This document shows, one piece after another, positions 1-6,829 of a stretch of 12,799 bases of DNA. Made by a program: the position numbers and the translations under genes. The first letter of the stretch is position 1, and the number at the start of each line of letters is the position of its first letter. The notes under the pieces were generated by a model. That model made no database searches. It was not told where the DNA came from and worked only from the letters and a program-made list of their open reading frames with translations. Source of the DNA: XYA12-FULL-58-9 sp001798605 (GTDB lineage: Bacteria > Myxococcota > XYA12-FULL-58-9); assembly GCA_036736205.1 (NCBI GenBank), contig DAINMX010000198.1:1-12799 (forward strand), written 5' to 3'.

Positions 1-545
1 AGACATCAACAGGCCCAAACACCCAGTCAACCGCAGAAGCATTGTCCGGATCTCCTCCATGATGTGCAATTTGAGGGTCGAACATTAAGCGGGCAAGCCT
101 GGCGGGTCAACCGGACCCAACACTCCGTCGCCCCTTTCGGCAGCGCCACGACCATCGACTCAGGCTTCACGGGTTCGACCGTGGATTGCTGCAGCAACTA
201 CTGCCCAACAAGTCGCACGTTCCAGGGCAGAACGGTTGAGCAATGCTGTGGTGAACAGGCGTCGTGCAACTGTTCGTGGACCCATCGCTTCCTCGATCCC
301 AACGCCGACTTCTGGGTGAAGGGCACCCATTGGCGTTTCTTCTTCGAGGATTTGGAGATCTTCCGTGTGGCGTGGCGGCAGTCCCGTCGACGCTCGCACC
401 GAACCATTGGATCTGGTGCATGGACCAACGCATCTGCGGCAGCCCTGCAGACTGCACCGACCCCGACGGGGAAGTGAACTTCGTACATTTGATCTCAGCC
501 GTCGTCATCGCTTCGACGGTGGAGCAGCGAATCGCCGGACCCTGA
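1..545 (+). other. Possible broken cysteine-rich gene remnant, no secure CDS
   Basis: No recognised gene lies in this stretch. Frame 1 is open from the first base of the window to a TGA at 475-477. It has a cysteine-rich part (about 184-285, with CC, CxxxxC and CxC spacings) followed by an aromatic-rich part (about 301-370). From about 405 to the TGA at 543-545, frame 3 looks the more coding-like: its third positions are mostly G or C, and it encodes a segment with W, C and D residues such as NHWIWCMDQRICG. This could be the 3' end of one secreted cysteine-rich protein gene disrupted by a shift near 370-410, or chance open frames in G+C-rich DNA. No Shine-Dalgarno site or convincing start is visible. 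Minus-strand frames are also open here but look no better. Confidence 0.22.
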
Positions 546-594
546 CGGTTGCCTCGCTAGTCGTCGTCGACCGCAGTTGTTGAAGAGCTGCGAG

Positions 595-762
595 ATGTGC
601 TCACGAATGTCGCACGCGTTGGCGGTAACGCAAGCTGGCTGGAGGGTACGACAACAAGATCACCGTTCCCTCTTGCATACACGTCGTCAGTTCATGATAG
701 GTTTGGCTCTCGTGTTCGTATCGGTCCAATGTGTTGCTGCACCCTCATGGGGGGAGGAATGA
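595..762 (+). CDS. Short ORF with twin-arginine-like signal leader
   Basis: This 55-residue ORF carries a twin-arginine-like motif, TRRQFMIG (residues 29-36), then a hydrophobic stretch (about 34-49) ending in VAAPS, which resembles a signal-peptidase I site. Only six residues follow before the TGA. The ATG at 595 has a GAAGAG about seven bases upstream; a TTG at 577 and ATGs at 607 and 691 are alternatives. The stop is followed at once by the ATG of the next gene in the same reading frame, and the last codons (GGG GAG GAA) coincide with that gene's Shine-Dalgarno site. It could be a leader peptide coupled to the next gene, the 5' end of a gene split by a nonsense mutation, or a chance ORF. 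Functional export is inferred only from the motif. Confidence 0.35.
   Translation: MCSRMSHALAVTQAGWRVRQQDHRSLLHTRRQFMIGLALVFVSVQCVAAPSWGEE
751..758 (+). promoter_or_regulatory. Shine-Dalgarno site for the 201-aa gene
   Basis: The sequence GGGGAGGA ends four bases before the ATG at 763. It is one of the strongest ribosome-binding sites in the window and fixes that start. It also encodes the last residues of the upstream leader ORF, so ribosomes terminating on the leader would finish on top of it. This favours independent or coupled initiation at 763. Confidence 0.7.
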
Positions 763-1368
763 ATGGATTCGCCCACGAAAACATCGGAGCTGCCCGGACA
801 AATACCGGCGACATGTACGGCTACTCCTCCGACATTGACGAATCTGCTTGGCTCTGTGGGACCGGGTGTGGCCAAGCTTCTTCCCTCCGTTGCCAAGGCC
901 TTGGCACCTGCTTACGACGCTCTGTCTCTGGAATTTTCGGACCTGCAAATCGAGCAAATGATCGCTTCGGCGATCGAGGCGACGCTGAGGAAAATGCAAG
1001 ACCAGGACATGCAAACGTTCCACAAGGCCAAAGTGGGGTACGAACAACTCCAGAAGCTCTTGAGGCTCGACGGTTCCGAATCGGACAGCCGCGTTTACAG
1101 TCACACGAGCGGCGTGCTGCTTGGCGTCCTGAGAAAGGGTGAAGACGGCATTAGAGACATGCTCGGCATTCATTTGACGGATAGCAACGAGATCGGAATA
1201 TATCCGAACGGCGAATGCGGTGACGAGACACTTCTTCTGCCGTCCAGATTTGGCCCGGCGATTGCCAACATGTTGAGCGAGATTCCGCAATTTTTTCGTT
1301 CTGATGGCGAAAGAGACGACGTTGTGTTGTTTTTGGCACAACTCCGCCAAGCTGATCAGAATAAATGA
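763..1368 (+). CDS. Hypothetical protein, 201 aa, first gene of a coupled pair
   Basis: I do not recognise this family. The start is supported by the strong Shine-Dalgarno site at 751-758. The N-terminus (about 1-27) is rich in Thr and Pro. Residues 28-105 look mainly helical, with a Gly/Ala/Leu segment (28-52), then an amphipathic stretch containing IEQMIASAIEATLRKMQ. Residues 110-165 look mixed alpha/beta, and the C-terminal part (165-200) looks helical and charged. There is no transmembrane segment and no catalytic motif I can name. Its TGA overlaps the ATG of the next gene (ATGA, 1365-1368), so the two are probably translationally coupled and act together. The pair looks somewhat more A+T-rich than the enzyme genes downstream. 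A long minus-strand frame opposite (745-1458) is Arg- and Ser-rich and is taken as a shadow. Confidence 0.72.
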   Translation: MDSPTKTSELPGQIPATCTATPPTLTNLLGSVGPGVAKLLPSVAKALAPAYDALSLEFSDLQIEQMIASAIEATLRKMQDQDMQTFHKAKVGYEQLQKLLRLDGSESDSRVYSHTSGVLLGVLRKGEDGIRDMLGIHLTDSNEIGIYPNGECGDETLLLPSRFGPAIANMLSEIPQFFRSDGERDDVVLFLAQLRQADQNK

Positions 1369-1829
1369 CGGATCGGATAGATTCACCAGGCGCACCTTCT
1401 GCGCCAACGCTTCAGCAGTCGATTCTGGAGTTGGTTGACTCGATCGGGGGCGATTCACGTTGGACGCGCGAAGCGGTTGAAGACTTTTTCGTTTTATTGC
1501 TGTTGCTTTTCGAAGTGGATGCCAAGCACATCGGCCCAGTCGCCAGGAACGTGGTTGACCAGTTCAGCACGAGGATTGGCGTACTGCCATCCACGGGAGC
1601 GGCGCAGCTCTCCGATTTGGTTGCCGCCCATTTTGACAAATCACCTTTGCCGCCTGCCATGATTGAGAAAGTGCGACAGAGGGTCCATGACATCGTTTCG
1701 ACTTGGGGGACGACGAGAATGCTCGAGTCCGTCAAGCGCCTATTAGGACAGCAGAAATCCACCCTTCCGCAGCCAGGAGACATCTCCAATCCCAATTCAT
1801 TGTTCCAATTGCGCCTGAAACGTAAGTGA
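1365..1829 (+). CDS. Hypothetical protein, 154 aa, second gene of a coupled pair
   Basis: I do not recognise this family. It begins at an ATG that overlaps the stop of the preceding gene by four bases, which is the main support for the start; no clear Shine-Dalgarno site precedes it. The product looks mostly helical. There is an amphipathic N-terminal helix (16-28), a hydrophobic run FFVLLLLLF (41-49) flanked by acidic residues, and a basic helix near 100-128 (EKVRQRVHDIV and the following residues). The tail is polar and ends LKRK. The hydrophobic run is short for a membrane span and is more likely a buried helix. The gene ends nine bases before the convergent minus-strand gene, leaving no room for a normal terminator. 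Confidence 0.68.
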   Translation: MTDRIDSPGAPSAPTLQQSILELVDSIGGDSRWTREAVEDFFVLLLLLFEVDAKHIGPVARNVVDQFSTRIGVLPSTGAAQLSDLVAAHFDKSPLPPAMIEKVRQRVHDIVSTWGTTRMLESVKRLLGQQKSTLPQPGDISNPNSLFQLRLKRK

Positions 1830-1838
1830 AAAAGCAAG

Positions 1839-2717
1839 CTAGGATCCGTCCAACTCAGGCGACGTAGCTCCCTCACTGTTTGGCATTTCCTCCGTTTCTT
1901 CTTCGTTCGTGTCGTCGCCAAAAACGAATGTCCAAGACAACATGAATGTCGATATCGGTTTGTCGCCACCCAACGCGAGAATCATGCCCAAGGAGAGATG
2001 GGAGTCGGTGGCGGGTATTGGGTAGATCCACACATCGAGTCCGGTCGATCCACGCCAACGATTCGAGACCGGAAAATCACGTTCGCTGTCTCCCACGGTC
2101 TGCTTCACTGCCAACAGACGCCAACCCGACACGTGGGGAACCAAAGACAAATAGGACCACGGTCGCCACTCGGCCTGCACAGCCGCGATCGCGGCGGCCA
2201 TGTTGAGGCGATAGAGTTGGGTCGTTGAGCGGAGCGCACCGCCCGTGCGGCCAACACTCAAATCGGCGGTAAGGCGTCCGAGCATGACACCCGCGGCAGC
2301 CACTGCTCGAAAAGCATCTTGCTGGTTGCATCCGTAGATGTTGAACGCAGCCCCGAACGCACCGAGCCCCAAACCCAAGGTCAACTCACCCGAGAGTCGG
2401 TTGCCGTCCACATCTGCGTTGAGGCGGGTGCCGTATGCGCTGGCGAATGCCGCCCAGCGTTCGTCAAATGTGTAGGTGGCCCCAAAGCCGACTGCCGGAA
2501 GACGAACGGCGTCGGTCTCCGGTCCGGTGGTCGTATTGATCTGCACGAGCCCTAAGGCCGGAGTGAGTGTCCATCGCCCCTTTGAGAAAGTCATGTCACC
2601 TATGGGAGCTTGGGCTTTCGGTGACGCTGCCGCGTCGCTCGTGTGGACCTCGTCGCTGGCCTCTTGAGCAAGACTGAGGCGCGGAAAGACCACAAGAAGA
2701 ATCAGAACTCTCACCAT
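1839..2717 (-). CDS. Predicted outer-membrane beta-barrel protein, 292 aa
   Basis: The first 18 residues form a signal peptide: a hydrophobic core LILLVVF, then SLAQ as a likely signal-peptidase I site. A low-complexity Ala/Ser segment follows to about 38. From about 48 to 266 there are repeated alternating polar/hydrophobic stretches, rich in Gly, Tyr, Trp and Leu, of the kind seen in transmembrane beta strands (for example ELTLGLGLGAFGAAF). The last strand, STFMLSWTFVF (256-266), ends in aromatics like a BAM recognition strand. Unusually, a 26-residue acidic tail follows it. The ATG at 2717 was chosen; an in-frame TTG at 2723 directly follows the upstream stop and would add two residues. 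The gene starts six bases after the translocase-HEAT gene and is probably co-transcribed and coupled. The function is unknown; porin-like or structural roles are possible. Confidence 0.82.
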   Translation of the reverse strand: MVRVLILLVVFPRLSLAQEASDEVHTSDAAASPKAQAPIGDMTFSKGRWTLTPALGLVQINTTTGPETDAVRLPAVGFGATYTFDERWAAFASAYGTRLNADVDGNRLSGELTLGLGLGAFGAAFNIYGCNQQDAFRAVAAAGVMLGRLTADLSVGRTGGALRSTTQLYRLNMAAAIAAVQAEWRPWSYLSLVPHVSGWRLLAVKQTVGDSERDFPVSNRWRGSTGLDVWIYPIPATDSHLSLGMILALGGDKPISTFMLSWTFVFGDDTNEEETEEMPNSEGATSPELDGS

Positions 2718-2723
2718 GGGCAA

Positions 2724-5660
2724 CTAGCTCGATTGTTGGGCCACCAAGTACTGCGTGTATTGTCTGACCTTGGGGGCGGGATCTTCGGCAAGCTTTTCGA
2801 GGGCGGCCGTGAGGGCTGTGCTCGACAACTTGTGTAGGACGTAGAGGGCTGTCTCGCGGCAAACTGGATTGCCGCTTTCGAGGAGCACTTGGACCTTCGA
2901 CTCGAGGGAATCAATCTTCCAGGCCCCAATGGCCGTGGCGGCGCACAGCTGCAGCCATTCGTCCTTCGATTCGAGCAGCTCCTCGAGCCGGGATGCACGG
3001 TCGCGCCGTTCAATGGAGAAGACCTCGGCTCCCGCGGCCAGCTTGCGGGCTGAGGTGGTGTCTTCGACGACGGGGACGACAAATGGCTTCTCTTCGTTAT
3101 CGAGGAGATTGTCGAGAACTTCGACCGCATTGGCGCGGGTTGTGGGTTGGCCGCTCTTGAGATTGCGACGCACCAGATCAATGGTTTCTGCCGGATGTTT
3201 GAGCCCCAACAGCGCCAGCAAACGGTCAACAACTTGATCGCGCCGGTGTTGCAGAGCGTCGTCGAGCAGTGAGGTGTTGGCGTCGAAACGGAGGTCGAGA
3301 CTCTTCGCCAGCAAATCAAAGTAGGACTTGCTCTCGGATTTGATGGCGTTGCTCACCGCGTCCACGTTGAGGCGAATGCCGGAGACGCGGTCGAGCATGA
3401 CGGCGAGGGCTTGAACGGCAGCGGTGCGGACGAGGGGATCAGGGTCTTGTAGGTGCTCGCATAAGACCGCGGCGCCGTGATGGTTTTCCAAGCGCGCGAT
3501 GATTCGAGGAATTTGTACGCGGATGCCCGCAGGTGTTTGAGTGTTACGGAAGATCTCAATGATCTGATCAAGTATCTGTGGGCCAGCGGCGGACAACGCA
3601 TTGACTGCGGCGGTTGCAAGCCGTGGGTGGTCGAGCTGCGCGACGAGTCGCTCGTTGAGTTGGTCGGTTTTGAGGCGACCCGAGGCGACGATGGCAGCCA
3701 GGCGAACCCGTTCATCATCGTCTTCGAGCAGTGGGATCAGGGGCTGATAGAAGTTTTCAACGCCGATTTCTCCCAGCACCCACGCTGCGCGCTCGCGGTC
3801 GTCGGCCGACTCGGAGTCGAGCATCTTTTTTAGGATGTTGGCGCAGGCCATGACGCCATCGAGGCCGCCATGACGAATCAATCCAGCTACTGCACAGGCG
3901 CGGACTCGCAAATCGGGGTCTTCGAGCATGTGATGAACTTGGCCCAAGGCCCCCATGCCCTCGATGGCACACAGGGCCAGGGTTGCTGAGGCCCGGACCT
4001 CCGCCGACGGGTCTTCCAAGAGCTGGCGGACCTGGTCGCCGTGCGGGTGAGTGCCAGCGGAGCCCAGGTAGTTGAGAGCACTGACGCGAACGTCTTCCGC
4101 TTCGTGAGAAAGAAGAGCCACGGCCTTGGCGTCGAGTGGATCGCGCATTTTTGGTGAGACATGCGACAAGAGCTCGAGTCCGTGCAATACGTCGCCGACG
4201 TTTGACGCCGTGAGGGCCTTGTTGATGACTTGGACGGTGCTCTGATCGTTAATCTGGAACGTGGCGTCGGCGAGGTTGAGGCGTCGACGTTGCAACGTCT
4301 GAACCAAGCTCTTGAGATACTCACGCCGCAGGCCGAGCAGGGTGATGATCCACAGAGCAAGGGCACCTGCGACCACCCAGCCGATTTCGTAGACTCCAAC
4401 ATTGAACCCGAGATCCCAACCAACGAGCTTTTCGAGCTGACCCACCAATAGGGCGAGGATAAGGCCTGCGACGCCGATTGAAAGAGGTTTGAGAATGCCG
4501 TCGATGATGGTCTTGGCGCGTCCACGCGTCTGCGCTGGCAACGGCAGGTATAGGAGCTGGAGAGTCGTGTCATTGACGGTGTAACGCAGCACAACCTCTG
4601 AGCCCTTGGTGGTACTGGCGGTGAAGAGCTTGATTGCTGAAGCGACGGTTGCCGGTCCCAACAGGCCAATGACGACAACTCCCATCGACCCCATGAGCAT
4701 GAACACAGGCAAGAGCAGTAGCGCTACGGCGACGCCGAACCGTTCGAGCAGCCTGGCGGTGACAAAGAACTGGACGAAGCCGCCAAGAATGCCGGTGATG
4801 CCAAAGAACAAGCCGAAGAACTCACTGCGCGCATCCTTGGCGAGGATTCCCTCGCCGCCGAGGATTTCCTCGCCGACAATCACCTGGAACTGGTAGTCGA
4901 CGAGAGTGGAAACCAGGTAAGTGAGGACTATCACCAAGGCGATCAGTTGAATGTGTCGGCTGGCGAACACTTTCTGTGGTAACGGGGCCTTCTGCTTTGC
5001 GCCCTTGGTGCCGGCGGGGGCCTTGCGTTCCTGAGCTGCCTTGAGCTCGGGTCGTGCTTCGCGCCCGAGGAGGATTACGAAAATGAAGCTGGCGAACAAA
5101 CAACCGCAGAGGACATAGAGGAGGTTCTCGGTGCCGAGAGATTTCACCGCGCGGGAGATTCCGAGTCCGAAGATGATGTTGGCGATGACCCCGCCGCCAC
5201 CGATGATGGCAAAAACGCGTTTTGCCTGGCGGGAGTTGAAGATCTCGTTGATGAAAGCCCAGAATTGAATGATCAAAAAGCCGCCGAGGATCTCCACCCA
5301 AATATAGAACCCCCACTTGGGTGCGTCACCGTCACCGTTCAGGGTGAAACGAAAAGCCAGTGTTCCCAGAACCAACGCCACGAGTGTGATCGCGTTGGTC
5401 TGATCCCGACGCAGCTTCCGTTCAATGCGGGAGTAAAAATACATCGTGATCGACACGGTGATCGCGATGAGCACGTAGGCGAGGGGGAGCTTCTCTTTGT
5501 AGCCGGGGATTTCGAGGAACAACACCGTGCGCGCGATGCGCCCAATGATGAATGCGCCGATGGCAAAGAATAGGTATCCGAACGCCATCCCGGTGCGCTT
5601 CGCTTCTTCGGGACGGACCCTGAACAGGGCCTGGAAAAGAGAGACTAGCCGTTCGCCCAT
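2724..5660 (-). CDS. ADP/ATP-translocase-like membrane protein fused to HEAT repeats
   Basis: A 978-residue protein with two parts. Residues 1-445 hold about 11-12 hydrophobic segments (roughly 27-46, 58-78, 88-106, 117-140, 150-168, 180-198, 236-258, 282-300, 308-335, 392-408 and 420-444). A basic cytosolic linker (200-232) splits them in half, as in MFS-fold carriers. The N-terminal opening (FRVRPEEAKR before the first span) and the conserved-looking loops (INEIFNSRQAKR at 137-148, RYTVNDTTLQLLYLPLP at 359-375) resemble the bacterial/plastid ATP:ADP antiporter (NTT/Tlc) superfamily. Residues about 470-975 are helical HEAT-like repeats with recurring DPxxxVRxxA units (near 550, 581, 649, 739 and 961). 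Nucleotide transport is a family-based inference; in free-living bacteria such fusions may instead be sensors or scaffolds. It is the first gene of a unit with the beta-barrel gene. The start is the first ATG; a GAGGTGG lies somewhat far upstream. Confidence 0.9.
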   Translation of the reverse strand: MGERLVSLFQALFRVRPEEAKRTGMAFGYLFFAIGAFIIGRIARTVLFLEIPGYKEKLPLAYVLIAITVSITMYFYSRIERKLRRDQTNAITLVALVLGTLAFRFTLNGDGDAPKWGFYIWVEILGGFLIIQFWAFINEIFNSRQAKRVFAIIGGGGVIANIIFGLGISRAVKSLGTENLLYVLCGCLFASFIFVILLGREARPELKAAQERKAPAGTKGAKQKAPLPQKVFASRHIQLIALVIVLTYLVSTLVDYQFQVIVGEEILGGEGILAKDARSEFFGLFFGITGILGGFVQFFVTARLLERFGVAVALLLLPVFMLMGSMGVVVIGLLGPATVASAIKLFTASTTKGSEVVLRYTVNDTTLQLLYLPLPAQTRGRAKTIIDGILKPLSIGVAGLILALLVGQLEKLVGWDLGFNVGVYEIGWVVAGALALWIITLLGLRREYLKSLVQTLQRRRLNLADATFQINDQSTVQVINKALTASNVGDVLHGLELLSHVSPKMRDPLDAKAVALLSHEAEDVRVSALNYLGSAGTHPHGDQVRQLLEDPSAEVRASATLALCAIEGMGALGQVHHMLEDPDLRVRACAVAGLIRHGGLDGVMACANILKKMLDSESADDRERAAWVLGEIGVENFYQPLIPLLEDDDERVRLAAIVASGRLKTDQLNERLVAQLDHPRLATAAVNALSAAGPQILDQIIEIFRNTQTPAGIRVQIPRIIARLENHHGAAVLCEHLQDPDPLVRTAAVQALAVMLDRVSGIRLNVDAVSNAIKSESKSYFDLLAKSLDLRFDANTSLLDDALQHRRDQVVDRLLALLGLKHPAETIDLVRRNLKSGQPTTRANAVEVLDNLLDNEEKPFVVPVVEDTTSARKLAAGAEVFSIERRDRASRLEELLESKDEWLQLCAATAIGAWKIDSLESKVQVLLESGNPVCRETALYVLHKLSSTALTAALEKLAEDPAPKVRQYTQYLVAQQSS

Positions 5661-5720
5661 GGGATGTTGCTTACCACCTCAGCCCGGGCCGCGGCAAACG
5701 TTGGTTTTTTTGCTTCGAGA

Positions 5721-5747
5721 GGCGACATAGGCGGCAGAGGCGGCAGA
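5721..5747 (+). repeat. Three 9-bp tandem repeats in the divergent intergenic region
   Basis: Two perfect copies of GGCGGCAGA (5730-5738 and 5739-5747) follow a degenerate copy, GGCGACATA (5721-5729). They sit just upstream of the putative plus-strand promoter and within the 5' region of the minus-strand translocase gene. They could be a regulator binding site with 9-bp spacing or a slippage product; the sequence does not decide. Confidence 0.6.
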
Positions 5748-5754
5748 AGTCCCA

Positions 5755-5783
5755 TTGTATCTCCGAGACATGCGAACTAGTAT
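5755..5783 (+). promoter_or_regulatory. Possible sigma70-type promoter for the CsgG-like gene
   Basis: TTGTAT (5755-5760) and TAGTAT (5778-5783) are separated by 17 bases and lie 33 bases before the ATG at 5817. The matches to consensus are partial (three of six and four of six). On the opposite strand, TACAAT (5759-5754) could be a -10 for the translocase gene, although no good -35 was found. Overlapping divergent promoters are possible but unproven. Confidence 0.33.
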
Positions 5784-5804
5784 GTCCAGATATTGTGGAA
5801 AAAC

Positions 5805-5810
5805 GGAGGA
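5805..5810 (+). promoter_or_regulatory. Shine-Dalgarno site deciding the start at 5817
   Basis: GGAGGA lies six bases before the ATG at 5817. It therefore selects the start that gives a clean signal peptide, over an in-frame upstream alternative at 5793, whose coding region would contain this site. Confidence 0.85.
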
Positions 5811-5816
5811 GCTGCC

Positions 5817-6809
5817 ATGTCGCGGTGGGGATTCTTGTTTGTTCTTCTTGCTTCAACTTCTGCATTGGCCGAAGAGGGTGCGGTCGCTGTACTCGACATT
5901 TCGGGTACCGGCGTAGACCCCTCTTTGCTGCCGACCCTGACCGAGGTCTTAACGGTCGAGATCGACAATCTCGGAATGTACAAGGTCATCGGCGGCCGTG
6001 ATGTTCAGGCAATGCTCGGCTTTGAGAAGACCAAAGACATGGTCGGCTGTACCGACGCCGCGTGCTTGGCGGAAATTGGTGGTGCGCTGGGTGTCGATCG
6101 CATAGTCGCCAGCCACATTGGAAAGGTTGGCTCAACCTATGTTGTCAACATCAAGTTGATCAACATTCGCATGGCCGACACGGAAGCTCGCGTCTACCAG
6201 ACGGTTAAGGGCGAGGTTGACGCGCTCATCAAGACGATCACGACCTCAGTCAACAAGCTGCTCGGCCCCGGTTCCAAGGCGGCCACGGCGCTTGGTTTGG
6301 GCAAGAAAGTTGCCACAGCGCCCAAGCCAGCCGAAGCGAAACCAGAACCAGAACCAGAACCAGCCTCAACGCCAGACTTGGAGCCAACACCAGATTCGGA
6401 CTCAGGTGCGGTCGCTGCCGTTGAGCCACCGCCGTCGGTGGAGAAGAAGGGTGGTGGTTTGCCAAAGATTACCTGGTTGCCGATCACTTTGTGGGTTGTC
6501 GGTGCAGCGGGCGTTACCGGTGGGGCTGTCTTGGGCTCGAGCGCAAAGAGTCTTGAAGATGAGGCCAACACCACCACGCGTGAGACCGACGAGGGTCTGC
6601 CTATCTATGCGGTTGGAGCACAGCGAGCTGCGGAGGATGCCGAATCGATGGCCACTTTTGCCAACATCAGCTACGTCGTCGGTGGAGCCGCCATTGCCGG
6701 CGGTGTTCTCGTGTGGTTGCTTTCGGGCGATGATGAGCCAACGGCCACAGTGTTGGTGCCCGTTGTTGGGCTCGAGAATGTTGGTTTTGCGCTTACCGGC
6801 CAGTTTTGA
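5817..6809 (+). CDS. Secreted CsgG/TolB_N-like protein with Pro/Glu linker and C-terminal TM pair
   Basis: A 330-residue protein. Residues 1-18 are a signal peptide (MSRWGFLFVLLASTSALA). Residues 22-150 form an alpha/beta domain of the CsgG/FlgO/TolB_N-like type: a first strand AVAVLDISG, a helix LLPTLTEVLTVEI, the strand and turn YKVIGGRDVQAML, then CTDAACLAEIGGALGVDRIVA with cysteines at 78 and 83 and an ALGVD segment common to such proteins. Residues 165-210 are a low-complexity Pro/Glu/Ala linker containing (PE)n. Two hydrophobic segments follow (about 219-240 and 283-302), separated by a polar, charged region. The layout suggests an envelope protein exposing the N-terminal domain to the periplasm. 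Family members act in outer-membrane secretion or lipoprotein assembly, but no lipobox is present and the specific role is unknown. It faces the TPR gene convergently. Confidence 0.83.
   Translation: MSRWGFLFVLLASTSALAEEGAVAVLDISGTGVDPSLLPTLTEVLTVEIDNLGMYKVIGGRDVQAMLGFEKTKDMVGCTDAACLAEIGGALGVDRIVASHIGKVGSTYVVNIKLINIRMADTEARVYQTVKGEVDALIKTITTSVNKLLGPGSKAATALGLGKKVATAPKPAEAKPEPEPEPASTPDLEPTPDSDSGAVAAVEPPPSVEKKGGGLPKITWLPITLWVVGAAGVTGGAVLGSSAKSLEDEANTTTRETDEGLPIYAVGAQRAAEDAESMATFANISYVVGGAAIAGGVLVWLLSGDDEPTATVLVPVVGLENVGFALTGQF
6341..6363 (+). repeat. Hexanucleotide tandem repeat (ACCAGA) coding the PE linker
   Basis: Three full copies of ACCAGA and five bases of a fourth encode the alternating Pro-Glu part of the linker in the CsgG-like protein. 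The six-base period keeps the reading frame, so copy-number change would lengthen or shorten the linker by two residues at a time. Confidence 0.8.
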
Positions 6810-6823
6810 GTCAAGTCTTGACT
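6809..6823. repeat. Perfect 7-bp inverted repeat between convergent genes
   Basis: AGTCAAG-T-CTTGACT is a perfect inverted repeat with a single central base. It starts at the last base of the TGA of the CsgG-like gene and ends seven bases before the stop of the TPR gene. It fills most of the 20-bp gap between the two stop codons. It could act as a bidirectional transcription stop or a protein-binding palindrome. A direct hairpin would need a larger loop, and no clear T-run follows on either strand, so a classical intrinsic terminator is not well supported. Confidence 0.5.
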
Positions 6824-6829
6824 AATCCT

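Noticed and set aside
745..1458. Long minus-strand open frame (237 codons) opposite the 201-aa gene
   Set aside because: Its product is Arg/Gln/His/Ser-rich with no domain-like pattern, and the plus-strand frame has a strong Shine-Dalgarno site and ATGA coupling to the next gene.
3477..3833. Plus-strand open frame of 118 codons inside the translocase-HEAT gene
   Set aside because: It lies wholly within the HEAT-coding region of a well-supported gene on the other strand and shows no start signal.
5683..5711. GCCCGGGC palindrome followed by a run of seven T as a terminator
   Set aside because: On the plus strand no transcript is known to arrive there because the upstream gene points the other way, and the T-run is separated from the palindrome.
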